Positions 18,192-27,068 of a stretch of 64,000 nucleotides of DNA are shown in pieces. The stretch is from NCEH01 sp040049195 (GTDB taxonomy: Bacteria; Pseudomonadota; Alphaproteobacteria; Rhizobiales; Xanthobacteraceae). Each line of letters starts with the position of its first letter. Position 1 is the stretch's first letter. The stretch lies in NCBI RefSeq assembly GCF_040049195.1, contig NZ_JBDZDL010000009.1; one strand, given 5' to 3'. The position numbers and the translations under genes were made by a program. The notes beneath the pieces were generated by a model that made no database searches, was not told the DNA's origin, and worked only from the letters and a program-made list of their open reading frames with translations.

Positions 18192-18827
18192 ATGCCCGAA
18201 ATCGACGCACAACACCTTGCGCCGGAAAATGCCAGGAGCCTACGGCCAAAAGCACGCGAAGCCCTTAAGGCGGCCCGCGCGGTGTTTCTGGAGGTGGGCT
18301 ATGATGGTGCCACAATGGACGAGATCGCACGGGTGGGCGGGATTTCCAAAGCGACGCTCTATGCCCACTTTTCCGGCAAGGCGGCCCTCTTCGAAGAGCT
18401 GATCCGCGTCGAATGCCGCTCTGTCAATGCGAACCTTTACGTGCCGAGCCTAGAGCACGGCTCCATCGAGGCGGAGTTGCGCAAAGTGGCGACCAACTAT
18501 CGCCGCATCTTCGCGCAGCGCGAGGGGCTCGACATCTTCCGCATCCTGATCCCGGTCGCGCCCCGGTTTCCGCGTCTGGCAAAAGTGTTTTATGAGGAGG
18601 GGCCCGGCGCCTCGATCCGTCAGATCGCGGCGTATTTGGCTGCACTCAGCCGCTCCGGCCAAATGCGCATCCCCGATCCCGATGCGGCCGCGCACCAACT
18701 CCTCGCTTTGGTGACAGAAGATATCAAGCTGGCAGGAGCCCTCGCCTTTCCCGCCCCGCCCGCTCGCGAGGCTGATCATCTGATCAATAGCGGCATTGCC
18801 ATGTTCCTCGCCTTCTACAAGGCCTGA
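18192..18827 (+). CDS. TetR/AcrR-family repressor of the efflux operon
   Basis: A 211-residue regulator with an N-terminal TetR helix-turn-helix: ALKAARAVFLEVGYDGATMD, then EIARVGGISKATLYAHFSGK at about residues 44-63. The C-terminal ligand-binding part resembles the AcrR/AefR-type C-terminal domain (IFAQREGLDIFRILIPVAPR). It is divergent from the NodT-RND operon, and two near-identical palindromes lie in the 119-base gap, as expected for a local repressor released by an efflux substrate. The inducer is unknown. Confidence 0.88.
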   Translation: MPEIDAQHLAPENARSLRPKAREALKAARAVFLEVGYDGATMDEIARVGGISKATLYAHFSGKAALFEELIRVECRSVNANLYVPSLEHGSIEAELRKVATNYRRIFAQREGLDIFRILIPVAPRFPRLAKVFYEEGPGASIRQIAAYLAALSRSGQMRIPDPDAAAHQLLALVTEDIKLAGALAFPAPPAREADHLINSGIAMFLAFYKA

Positions 18828-18864
18828 GCGCAGGCACGCTGATCAAGGTTCGGGCGGTTGCCCT

Positions 18865-19446
18865 GCCCCGGGTTTGCCGGAGGCTGTTTCGTGTGAGTCA
18901 CGCCGCCTGAGGTGGTCCCGCATTGGCGGGCAGTTTGGCGGCTTCGCTAAGCTCGGTTCTGGTGTGTGTCACGCCGACACGTTGATGCCGTCGCAGGCCA
19001 TGTGGACCTCCTCCGGCGTTCTGCCGCCGAGAGCCGAGCGGGCCTCTTGCGATTGTAGTAGGTGATCCATCGGCCGATTCCGGCCCGCGTCGGGGAACCG
19101 GTCTCGAAGGCGTTGAGGTAGATGCGCTCGTGTTCAGCGACCGCCAGAGGCGCTCGATGAACACATTGTCCATCCACCGGCCGCGACCATCCATGGAAAG
19201 TCGTACGCCGGCCTCCAGCAGCACCTGGGTGAACCGCGGGCGACCCCATACGCGCCGCGATGATCGTCGATGAAGACGATCATGTCTTCGACCGGCGGTC
19301 GAGCTCCGCCAGCGGGACGGATACCCATGCGCGTGATCCAGCATCAGCCGCACCGACCGCTCCCGCACCTCGGGAGAACTTGTTCATCGTCTTGCTCGTC
19401 ATGGCTCCACCTTCTCAAGAGTTGGAACCTCCGGCGAACCCGGGGC
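18865..19446 (-). mobile_element. IS3-family element, internal-deletion derivative with both inverted repeats
   Basis: Inverted repeats bound the element: GCCCCGGGTTTGCCGGAGG at 18865-18883 and its complement, with one mismatch, at 19428-19446. Inside, on the minus strand, an orfA-like N-terminus begins at 19402 (MTSKTMNKFS, then in another frame EVRERSVRLMLDHAHGYPSRW). It is joined directly to the C-terminal part of orfB (GRGRWMDNVFIERLWRSL, YLNAFETGSPTRAGIGRWI, TYYNRKRPARL) with frameshifts. A full IS3 element would be over 1.2 kb; here about 580 bases remain, so the catalytic core is mostly deleted. It could only move if a transposase were supplied in trans. Confidence 0.77.
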
Positions 19447-19512
19447 GGTTCAGTTACTGCCGCCCCAGCGAAGCCGCGATACGCTCATTTGCAAACAGCG
19501 GGCGGTTTCTCG

Positions 19513-20364
19513 TCACCCCAGCCCACCGTTTGCGAATACGGTTTGAGCGTCGATCCAGGCGCCATCCTGCGAACAGAGAAGCGCGATCACGCCTGCGATG
19601 TCTTCCGGCTGGCCCAGGCGACCGAGGGGGGTCTGTTCGGGAATTCCGCGCAGTGCCTCTTCGCCGTGCTGACGGAGGAGCTGCGTGTCGACGGCTCCGG
19701 GTGCCACCGCGTTGACCGAGATGTTGCGACCGGCCAGTTCCTTCGCAAGGACGCTGGAAAAGAGCACCTGGGCGCTCTTTGTGGCGGCATATGCGCCGGT
19801 GGCCGGAGGTGGTGTCTTGATGATGCTCGAGGCCAGGCTGATGATGCGGCCTCCGTCACGCGTCCGTCGCGCCGCCTCGCGCAGCACGTTGAAGCTGCCT
19901 TTGACATTGGTGGCCATCATGCGATCGAAGGCCGCGTCCGTCATCTGGGCGAAGGGACCGACATTCATGATGCCCGCGTTGTTGACCACCACATCAACGC
20001 CCCCGAACGCCTGGTCATTGGCGTCGAAGAGAGCCTTGACTGCCGCGGGATCGGCGACGTCGGCCTGCCGAACGATGGCGCGCCCCCCGGCCGCCTTGAT
20101 GTCGGCCACGACGCGGACGGCAAGATCACGGTTCGTGAGATAGTTTACGGTCACGGCAAAGCCGGCGCGCGCCAGACGCTTGGCGGTGGCGGCGCCGATG
20201 CCCCGCGACGAGCCGGTGATGACGGCGGCCTTGCCGGCGCCAGGGAGAGTGGTTTGCCCGGCCGCGGCGGCCTGCGCTGAGGCTGCGCTTCCCATGGCGA
20301 GAACCGCGGGAGCGGCGGCCGCGAGGGTCATGAAGGTGCGGCGTGAGGTGTCGGCATCGGACAT
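19513..20364 (-). CDS. Tat-exported SDR-family oxidoreductase
   Basis: Short-chain dehydrogenase/reductase with an N-terminal twin-arginine signal (DTSRRTFMTLAAAAPAVLA). The Rossmann motif TGSSRGIGAATAKRL follows at about residues 50-64, then NNAGIMNVGPF, the catalytic serine region SLASS, and YAATKSAQ (Tyr-x-x-x-Lys). The C-terminus VFANGGLG is typical of the family. The start at 20364 is chosen because it opens the Tat signal and has AAAGGGA upstream; the frame is open for 53 more codons without protein-like content. SDRs usually act in the cytoplasm with NAD(P)H, so export as a folded, cofactor-loaded protein is plausible. Divergent from an AraC gene at 20758. Confidence 0.86.
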   Translation of the reverse strand: MSDADTSRRTFMTLAAAAPAVLAMGSAASAQAAAAGQTTLPGAGKAAVITGSSRGIGAATAKRLARAGFAVTVNYLTNRDLAVRVVADIKAAGGRAIVRQADVADPAAVKALFDANDQAFGGVDVVVNNAGIMNVGPFAQMTDAAFDRMMATNVKGSFNVLREAARRTRDGGRIISLASSIIKTPPPATGAYAATKSAQVLFSSVLAKELAGRNISVNAVAPGAVDTQLLRQHGEEALRGIPEQTPLGRLGQPEDIAGVIALLCSQDGAWIDAQTVFANGGLG

Positions 20365-20757
20365 TGTCGATGGTCCCTTTCTCGAACTGATTGGTCTGCT
20401 TGCGATAGGGCGGCCGCGCCCGGCGATTGGCGGGCCAAGGCCTGTTGTCGGCTGATCGGCGGAGACGAAAGTCACGCCCGTTCCAGCGAAGCGGCGATGC
20501 GTCCGTTTGCGATCAGGCGTCACTCAGAACGAGGTCCGTCGTGATGTATTCGGACAAGATGAATGCAATTATTGTTTCGATTTCTGAAAATGAATTAAAA
20601 AATATCGTCGTGCAAATTGCATATACACGCATAACGCGCGTATATTTTCTGATATTTCCTCTACATGAGTGGCAATTTTCGCTGCATTCCTGTTGACCGT
20701 GCCGCGGCTTCTGTCATGTTCGTCGCACTCCTCGCTTGGTTCGCATCCTCAAGCTAG
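20365..20757. other. Divergent intergenic region between SDR and AraC genes
   Basis: About 390 bases, with an unusually AT-rich core from roughly 20550 to 20680 that contrasts with the surrounding high GC. No ORF here looks like a protein. It probably holds the promoters of the SDR gene and of the AraC gene. The AT-rich stretch contains the self-complementary run ACGCGCGT near 20630. Confidence 0.4.
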
Positions 20758-21804
20758 ATGGAGTGCCTGATGATCAGAATGCCGGAAGCCTCAAAAAACT
20801 TGCCTGATTCTGCAGGCAACGATAGGTTGCCCGCTGAGAGCCACGTGCTGCGCTGGCCCCGCAACCATCCGGAGGTGCGTGTGCCGCCATCGTTGTTCGA
20901 GGCAATCACCGCCTATATCGAGGCCCAGGGCGGGGGACAGGGCGTGTTCCCGACGCCGATCGGCAGCTTCAATATTGTCCGTTCCTTCAAGGAGCGAATG
21001 CGGATGCGACAGGTTTACAAGCCGTCGATCTGCGTCGTGCTCCAGGGGGCGAAGGAAATCATCGTTGGAGAGGACACGCTTCGCTATGGCGCGATGGAGT
21101 GTCTGGCAGTCGGCATGACGCTGCCGGCGACGGGGCACATCGTCGAGGCAAGCCCAGATGCGCCGTATACCGGATTAACGCTTGAGCTGGACGTGGCGAT
21201 GATCCGCGACGTGCTGGAACAACTCGAAGCGCCGCCACCGCCGCCCGCCAGTTCGGGTCCATGCCTGTTCGTGCGGCGGGTCGATGAACCTTTGGCCGAG
21301 TGTGTTCTGCGTCTTCTGCGGATGTGTGACACGCCCAAGGCGATCCCGATCCTTTTTCCGTCCGTCATGCGCGAGATCTGCTACTGGCTTTTGAGCGGTC
21401 CGAACGGCAGCGAACTCTGCAAGCTGGTCGAGCCCGAGTCGAACGCCGCCCGGATCGCGAAAGCCCTCCACCTCATGCACGAGAACATCGCCCGGACGCT
21501 TCGTATGGAGGAATTGGCGGAAGTGGCGCGAATGAGTCTTTCGTCGTTCCATCAGCATTTCAAAGCGATGACTTCGATGACACCGCTGCAGTTTCAGAAG
21601 CAGTTGCGCCTTCTCGAAGCCCGGCGCCTGATGGTGATGGAAGATGCAAACGTGGCGGAGGCGGCCTATCAGGTCGGCTACGAAAGCGCATCCCAGTTCA
21701 GCCGCGAATATTCCCGGATGTTTGGCGTTGCTCCGAAGCGTGACGTCATGAACCAGCAGCGCCTGTACAGCGAATATGTCGGTCGCAGGATGCAGACCGC
21801 GTAA
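20758..21804 (+). CDS. AraC-family regulator (AraC_N type)
   Basis: A 348-residue regulator. The N-terminal half has the AraC_N layout: VYKPSICVVLQGAKEIIVGE, LRYGAMECLAVGMTLPATGH and APYTGLTLELD, which often senses a small aldehyde or alcohol-type inducer. The C-terminal half has two helix-turn-helix units: LRMEELAEVARMSLSSFHQH, and VAEAAYQVGYESASQFSREY followed by MFGVAPKRD. An ATG at 20770 has GGAG six bases upstream and may be the true start. Regulators of this subfamily often lie divergent from an SDR or aldo-keto reductase they control, as here. Confidence 0.86.
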   Translation: MECLMIRMPEASKNLPDSAGNDRLPAESHVLRWPRNHPEVRVPPSLFEAITAYIEAQGGGQGVFPTPIGSFNIVRSFKERMRMRQVYKPSICVVLQGAKEIIVGEDTLRYGAMECLAVGMTLPATGHIVEASPDAPYTGLTLELDVAMIRDVLEQLEAPPPPPASSGPCLFVRRVDEPLAECVLRLLRMCDTPKAIPILFPSVMREICYWLLSGPNGSELCKLVEPESNAARIAKALHLMHENIARTLRMEELAEVARMSLSSFHQHFKAMTSMTPLQFQKQLRLLEARRLMVMEDANVAEAAYQVGYESASQFSREYSRMFGVAPKRDVMNQQRLYSEYVGRRMQTA

Positions 21805-21930
21805 CTGCCTCGCCTCGCCCCCCATCGGACGCTCGGCTGAGCCGATCATCTCGCGCAGGTGATCGCCGTCCGGCGTCTTCTCCACGAACATGCGCAAATT
21901 GACCATGTCCTCGTGATCATCTCCTCCGGG
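21805..21930 (-). mobile_element. IS256-family transposase, N-terminal remnant
   Basis: The minus strand from the ATG at 21906 reads MVNLRMFVEKTPDGDHLREM and then IGSAERPMGGEARQL. This matches the conserved start of IS256/Mutator transposases (LRALVEK, D-x-LLREMIGFAAQRLMELE). Only about 35 codons survive before the sequence diverges next to the AraC stop. No catalytic domain or terminal repeat is seen. Confidence 0.5.
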
Positions 21931-22027
21931 ATCGCGACATCTGGTGAAAGGCCCTCGACCCTTCGACAACGCATCCCGCATCTGCAGAAACAGGCTAATT
22001 TATTGAAGATTCGGGCATTCTGATCCC

Positions 22028-22636
22028 TGTCTGTTGATTTTCGTCGAGAAGTGACCCTGGATTTCCACTGAGAAGTGACTCGGGTTGATGGTGGTGTTGG
22101 GTCAGGTGGCGGTCAAGTTTCGGCTTCTCCATGGTGGGTTTGGGTGGCTTTGCCGAGCTGCTCTTGAAGCGGAAGCTGTCATTTCCGGTCTCGAGGATAT
22201 GGCAGTGATAGGTGAGCCGGTCGAGCAGGGCCGTGGTCATCTTGGCGTCGCTGAAGACGGTGGCCCATTCGGAGAAGCTGAGATTGGTGGCGATGACCAC
22301 GCTGGTACGCTCATGGAGCTTGCTCAGCAGGTGGAACAGCAATGCGCCGCTCGGGGCGCCATCTCCTGCGTATCGCGCGGATAGGCCCACACGAACAGCA
22401 TCCGCGAATGACACAGCCGCACACGGGCGATGCATACCGACACCGGGGAACCGTTGATCAGGACGATCTCGTGGGTCCAGTCGAATCGGTAGGCCTCGGC
22501 GAGCGCGAAGCTCAAGGACACCTAGGCCGCGGCGGTCGTCGCCTGCGCGGTCCGCCGATCCTTGGCATAGCGGCGCGCAAGGCAGATAAGGTGCGACCGG
22601 GATATCGTCAAATTTTTGATGATAAAATTTATGCAT
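22028..22636 (-). mobile_element. IS21-family element, deleted istA-istB remnant
   Basis: On the minus strand an istA-like segment (LSFALAEAYRFDWTHEIVLI, VRLCHSRMLFVWAYPRDTQE) is followed, in another frame, by the C-terminal part of the istB ATPase (LLFHLLSKLHERTSVVIATN, LSFSEWATVFSDAKMTTALL, then DRLTYHCHILETG). The junction at about 22350 shows that the rest of istA and the Walker motifs of istB were deleted. The left edge begins TGTCTGTTG at 22028 and holds two GAGAAGTGAC repeats (22046 and 22070), the kind of repeated terminal sites typical of IS21 ends. No right end was identified. Confidence 0.72.
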
Positions 22637-22689
22637 GGTATACTTAAATGATTATTTTTACTTAGAATCGTAAAAAGTTACATACATCG

Positions 22690-23553
22690 TCAAATGTCAA
22701 TTTTCTTCAAGAATTCCCTTGGTGATAATCCCGTATGGCGACGGAACCGGCGCGTAAAATGGCTTTTGTCTTCAAAGCCCACTTTCGACCCGATTTCGGC
22801 TAAAGAGAGCCGTCCCTCTCCGATTAGCGTCTTTGCCCGTTCGATGCGTGCCCGCTCGACAAAAGCCATTGGTGTCAATCCAACCGCCGCCTTGAACATG
22901 CGTGAAAAGTGGAACCGGCCCATGCCCGCCACGGCAGCCATCTGGTCGAGGCTGATGCCCTCGTCCAGATGTGCCCCCACAAAGTCTATGACATGCGTAA
23001 GTTTCGGGCCGGAAATACTGTTGGTATTGGGCTCTGGCGAGGTGGACTTGGAATAGCGTCTCCAGACATGCGCCACGAGCGCACGCCGTGCTGACGTCCA
23101 CACGGTGCCGTTGGGCACATGGTTCGCGCAGCTCATGTCCGATGCCAGCAGAGCAGCAAGTTGAGAGACAAAAGAATCCTGGCCCAGGGCGGTTTCGAGC
23201 AGGTCCATCTCGCCGTGGTCGCCGTGGTCGCTTTCCCCAGCCTGGATGGAAAGCGTGACGCATTCCGGAAGGGTCCCGGACCAGATCTGCTTCACGCCGG
23301 CGTCTAGAAAGACCACGCATCCTGCCGTCACCAGATTATCCAGGACGACGCCTCCCCGCCTCTGGAAAAGTCGGCCATGACCGTTCCTGATCACGAGTAG
23401 AAACCACGCTTCCGGAGAGAACATCGGATGACCGGAAAGGTCTCCCCCGCGGTAAAGATGGACGGCAATGCCTGGCCATGCGCATCGTCTGCAGTGTCCG
23501 GGAAGAAGACCCTCAGCAAGACGTCGCGACACAGCCAAAGAAGGGATTTCCAC
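22690..23553 (-). CDS. AraC-family transcription regulator
   Basis: A 287-residue regulator with a cupin-like N-terminal part (AWFLLVIRNGHGRLFQRRGG) and a clear C-terminal DNA-binding domain: ISLDQMAAVAGMGRFHFSRM, then LSLAEIGSKVGFEDKSHFTR and HTGLSPREFLKK. It shares its layout with the AraC protein at 31041 (both have ...RFHF(S/A)R(M/L)F and a GxGR-x-x-QRRGG segment), so the two may be distant paralogs. No divergent target gene is obvious: its 5' side faces the flavoprotein gene, and its 3' side faces an IS21 remnant. Confidence 0.84.
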   Translation of the reverse strand: MEIPSLAVSRRLAEGLLPGHCRRCAWPGIAVHLYRGGDLSGHPMFSPEAWFLLVIRNGHGRLFQRRGGVVLDNLVTAGCVVFLDAGVKQIWSGTLPECVTLSIQAGESDHGDHGEMDLLETALGQDSFVSQLAALLASDMSCANHVPNGTVWTSARRALVAHVWRRYSKSTSPEPNTNSISGPKLTHVIDFVGAHLDEGISLDQMAAVAGMGRFHFSRMFKAAVGLTPMAFVERARIERAKTLIGEGRLSLAEIGSKVGFEDKSHFTRRFRRHTGLSPREFLKKIDI

Positions 23554-23856
23554 GCTCTCTTCTCCCCCAAATATCTACGTGCGACCTCCCGTTTCGGAAC
23601 CTTGGATCGCCCCCCTGGCAACGCACCCGTGAGGCGGCCGATCCCCGCCCCATCCGGCGGGGATGCGACGAAGGCCTCACCTTAGGGATTTGCAAATTCT
23701 GCGGCGGCCGGAACAGTTCGCGCGTTGCGTCGCAAAGGATGTCTGCTGGATGAACAAGCGGCAATTGCTCGGCGATGAATGCTGAATTCAACTTCCGCGA
23801 CGGCTCTCAGCAATCGCCCCGACCACCCTGCCGTATTCCTTCTGCCTTGCGGATCC
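23554..23856. other. Intergenic region, no supported gene
   Basis: About 300 bases between the AraC start and the stop of the flavoprotein. Short frames exist on both strands, but none has family features, a ribosome-binding site or a plausible length. It may hold the AraC promoter. Confidence 0.35.
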
Positions 23857-25255
23857 TCACTCCAGCATGCGCCAGCCGCCGGCATCCATTGCCGCCTGCC
23901 GCACGGCCTGAGATCGCGTCTGCTGCGGATGGGAGGTGCGCGCGATATCCTCGCAAATGGCGGATGTCTCCATGGCCAAACCGAGTTCAGCTATCATGTC
24001 GCCGGCACCGGGACCGATGAGATGAGCTCCCAGAATGAGATGGGTGCGAGCATCCACAAGCAATTTCACGAACCCTTCCGCATCGCCGCCGCTCATCGCC
24101 GTTCCGTCGGACGCGAGCGAGGCGCGGCCGATCTTGTAGGTGACGCCCGAAGCCACAAGCTCCTCTTCAGTGCGCCCCAACGTGGCGACCTCGGGCCGGG
24201 TCCGGAGAAGGCGCGGGATCGCCCCATAGTCCACGTGCCCCGGCAGGCCCGCGATCTGTTCGACACAGGCGATGCCCTCCTCGGCTCCCCGGTGCGCCAG
24301 GCCAGGCCCCGCAGCGGCGTCGCCGATCACCCACACGCCGGGGGCCTTCGTTCGTCCCCCCTGATTTGGCAGCGGTTTTCCCGCGTTGTGACGCAGCCCC
24401 ACGCTTGCGAGGTTCAATCCGTCCAGTGCCGGCTCGCGGCCGATGGCAACGACGAGCATGTCGACATCCCTGGAGCGGATTGCGCCATCTGCACTCTGCA
24501 GGGTCAGCCTCACCTCTTCCCCGAGCATTTGCGCCCCAACGACGTCGCTCGCCAGGTGGAAAACGAGCCCCTGCCGTTCCAGCGCCGCCCTCAAGGCATC
24601 GGCGATCTCGTGGTCGAGGCCGTCGCCGATCCGCTCTTGCGCCGCCACCAGCGTGACGTCTGACCCGAGCCGCCGCCAGATCGAGCCGATCTCCAGCCCG
24701 GCCGCGCCGGCACCGGCTATGGCGAGCCGATCCGGCACCCGGGCAAGCGCGAGCGCATCGGAACAATCGATGATCCGCCGATGATCGAGCGCGACCACGG
24801 GCAGGCGCATGGGACGCGCCCCGGTCGCGATGACGATGTTCCGCGCGGCGAAGATCCGTTCATGTCCGGCGGCGGTGCGCACGACGACCCGCCCGGGGCC
24901 GGCGAGGCGCGCCTCCCCCACCAGGCCCGTGACATTATGCTTCTCGAACGCGACTTCCATGCGGCGTGCCATGGCGACAACTGCGGCTGTCTTGTGGGCC
25001 ATCATCCGCGCAAGGTTCAGAACCGGCGCACCTTCGACGCCGAGCGCGGCGTGAACGCCGCTTCGGGCGGCCTCGTAGACCAGCGATGCCTGCAAGAGCG
25101 CCCGGGTGGCGATGCCGGCCCGCCCCATGCTGCCCCCCCCCAGGTCGCGACGCTCGCTGAATGCACGCCACCCGCATCCCGAGTTGCGCGGCGCGGATGG
25201 ATGCACTGCAGCCGGCGACACCTGCGCCGATGACGATGACGTCATAGCGATCCAT
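23857..25255 (-). pseudogene. Lipoamide dehydrogenase/mercuric reductase-like flavoprotein, frameshifted and lacking redox cysteines
   Basis: The N-terminus from the ATG at 25255 reads MDRYDVIVIGAGVAGCSASI, the FAD-binding motif of class I pyridine nucleotide-disulfide oxidoreductases. After RVACI the frame breaks at a run of nine C (25133-25141, plus strand). The next frame continues GGGSMGRAGIATRALLQASL, the NAD-binding motif LAIAGAGAAGLEIGSIWRRL, VVAIGREPALDGLNL, WVIGDAAAGPGLAHRG and the dimerisation domain. Where the family has C-x4-C followed by PSK, this protein has no cysteine, and the C-terminal HPTLSE motif is replaced by HPQQTR. Either a decayed gene or a flavoprotein with a different reaction; the homopolymer could also be a sequencing error or a phase-variable site. 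Confidence 0.72.
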
Positions 25256-25752
25256 CTGGACTCCGCGCGGGAAGATCTTGCACCCGTTTTCGGATGCTCC
25301 TTGGGCGTGGCCGCGGGCGCCACGCGCGAGGGCCGGCAGCCGGAGCTTGTTGAAAGCTCAGGCTGTGGCAGGGCACCGCCCCGTCGATAGAGCAGGCGTG
25401 CACAAGATGGCCTTTGCTTGCGCCAACGCCAGGGGAACCGCCGGTGCGATGTCGAGCGCGCCTGGGCAACTTTCGGCGCTACGACAAGATGCGGCCACCG
25501 GGCGCACTATCGCGCAATTCCGGCTGGCCAGCGTGGCTATGTTCGATCTCGGGCTGATGTGCCGATGGTATTGGAACGGGAAGCGATACGCCCCATCGCC
25601 CGCACCGCGCCGCGACCTACGGCACCGTAGCTCCCGGCAGCGCGTGGAGCATACCCGGTCCCCTTTCAGGCCGACCGGACACCGCGCCCCAGCCGCTGCC
25701 GGCCCTTATCCGCACGTCGTTTTAGACCTCGTTCGAGACTTGGAGACACAGC
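25256..25752. other. Divergent intergenic region upstream of the bufferin operon
   Basis: About 500 bases between the divergent flavoprotein and bufA. No ORF in it has recognisable protein features. Its right end must contain the promoter of the bufferin operon. ECF sigma factors control some such operons in other alphaproteobacteria, but I could not identify an ECF-type promoter here with confidence. Confidence 0.4.
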
Positions 25753-26085
25753 ATGTCCGACCGCCGAATGTCCACCCTGGTGCTCAGCGCCTTCGCCGCC
25801 GCGCTCGGCACCCTCGCAGTGGCGCCGGCCAGCGCCGCGGAATTCACGGAAGCGCAGAAGAAGATCCAGGCCGAGCACACCGTTCAGGTGAAGTCGGGCA
25901 AGGTGCAGCCCTGCTTCGGCACGGCCCTGAAGGGCCAGAATGACTGCTATGCCGGCCCCGGCACCACCTGCGCTGGCACCAGCACAACCGACTACCAGGG
26001 CAATGCCTTCAAGCTGGTGCCCACCGGCACCTGCACCTCCATCTCGACGCCCAAGGGCGCCGGCAGCCTCACCCCCAAGGCGTGA
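25753..26085 (+). CDS. bufA: Bufferin precursor (DUF2282 family) BufA
   Basis: Exported small protein of 110 residues with a signal peptide ending near ASA (residue about 29). It has four conserved cysteines in the DUF2282/bufferin arrangement: VQPCFGTALKGQNDCYAGPG, then TTCAG and VPTGTCTSI. In characterised bufferins the MNIO enzyme modifies cysteines to thiooxazole-type heterocycles and the mature peptide binds copper in the periplasm, protecting the cell. GGAG lies before the ATG. It is first in a plus-strand operon with bufB, an unknown gene, bufC and doxX. A strong hairpin follows the stop. Confidence 0.87.
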   Translation: MSDRRMSTLVLSAFAAALGTLAVAPASAAEFTEAQKKIQAEHTVQVKSGKVQPCFGTALKGQNDCYAGPGTTCAGTSTTDYQGNAFKLVPTGTCTSISTPKGAGSLTPKA

Positions 26086-26110
26086 TCCGGCCGCCCAAAG
26101 CGGCGTCCTC

Positions 26111-26133
26111 CGGCCGGGCCCAAGGCCCGGCCG
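26111..26133 (+). promoter_or_regulatory. Intercistronic stem-loop between bufA and bufB
   Basis: Two perfect 10-base arms (CGGCCGGGCC and its complement) around a 3-base CAA loop, in the 77 bases between the bufA stop and the preferred bufB start. No U-run follows, so it is not a canonical complete terminator. Such hairpins after a precursor gene commonly let the precursor be made in excess of the modifying enzyme by partial termination or by 3'-end protection. Confidence 0.65.
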
Positions 26134-26162
26134 CTATTCCCGAGCCAAGCGAGGAGGCCCAG

Positions 26163-27050
26163 GTGCTGCACGTTCCTCCAGTCCGCCCGTGGGCTTCCCG
26201 TCGTACCGGCGTCGGCCTCAAGGCGGAGCACTATCTGACGATCCTCGAGCACCGGCCGGAGATGGGCTTTTTCGAGATCCATGCAGAGAATTACATGGGC
26301 GAAGGCGGCCCGCCGCACCGTTTTCTTGCGGCGGTACGCGAGATTTATCCCCTGTCTATACATGGCGTCGGCCTCTCCATCGGCGCCGACCGGCCGCTGG
26401 ATCGGGCCCACCTTGCGCGACTGAAGCACCTCGTGGACCGCTACCGCCCGGCTCTGTTCTCGGAGCATCTGGCGTGGTCGAGCCACGACGCCGGCTTTCT
26501 CAACGACCTGTTGCCCGTGCCCTATACTGACGCCGCGCTGGCGCGCATCGCCGACCATATCGACGAAGTGCAGGAGGTGCTGGGCCGACGGATGTTATTG
26601 GAGAATCCCTCCACCTACCTCGCCTTCGCCGAAAGCACCTATGCGGAGACGGACTTCATCCGCGAGATTGCGCGCCGGACCGGCTGCGGCCTGCTGCTCG
26701 ACGTCAACAACGTGATCGTCTCCGCCACCAACCAGGCGTTTGACCCCGACGCCTATGTGGATGCCTTCCCACTCGACAAGGTGGAGGAAATCCATCTTGC
26801 GGGCCACACGCCGGACCAGGATGAGGCGGGCCGCCCATTGCTCATCGACACGCACGACCGGCCCGTGGACCATCGGGTCTGGGACCTGTTCGCCCGAGTG
26901 GTCAGCCGCACCGGGCCGGTGGCAACCCTGATAGAGTGGGATGCGGATGTGCCGGACTGGCCGACGCTCAAGGCCGAAGCGGACCGCGCCGAGGCGATCA
27001 TCTCCCGGATCTGCGCGCGGGCCTCGGGCTTGCCGCAGCCAGTCGGCTGA
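26163..27050 (+). CDS. bufB: MNIO (DUF692) bufferin-modifying enzyme BufB
   Basis: Multinuclear non-heme iron-dependent oxidative enzyme, TIM-barrel DUF692 family, that modifies cysteines of the BufA precursor. Family blocks are in order: GVGLKAEHYLTILEHRPEMG, FEIHAENYMGEGG, FSEHLAWSSH, LLENPSTYLAF, GLLLDVNNVIVSATN, EEIHLAGHTPD and TLIEWDADVPDW, giving the histidine, glutamate, aspartate and asparagine ligands expected of the iron sites. The frame is open from a GTG at 26082 that overlaps the bufA stop. The GTG at 26163 is preferred: GAGGAGG lies just upstream, the family-like sequence starts there, and the hairpin then falls between genes. Confidence 0.88.
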   Translation: MLHVPPVRPWASRRTGVGLKAEHYLTILEHRPEMGFFEIHAENYMGEGGPPHRFLAAVREIYPLSIHGVGLSIGADRPLDRAHLARLKHLVDRYRPALFSEHLAWSSHDAGFLNDLLPVPYTDAALARIADHIDEVQEVLGRRMLLENPSTYLAFAESTYAETDFIREIARRTGCGLLLDVNNVIVSATNQAFDPDAYVDAFPLDKVEEIHLAGHTPDQDEAGRPLLIDTHDRPVDHRVWDLFARVVSRTGPVATLIEWDADVPDWPTLKAEADRAEAIISRICARASGLPQPVG

Positions 27051-27068
27051 ACATCCCAGCGGAGGAGA

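Noticed and set aside
25278..25943. A 221-codon frame overlapping the start of bufA
   Set aside because: It overlaps bufA in another frame, is proline- and arginine-rich, and has no start signal.
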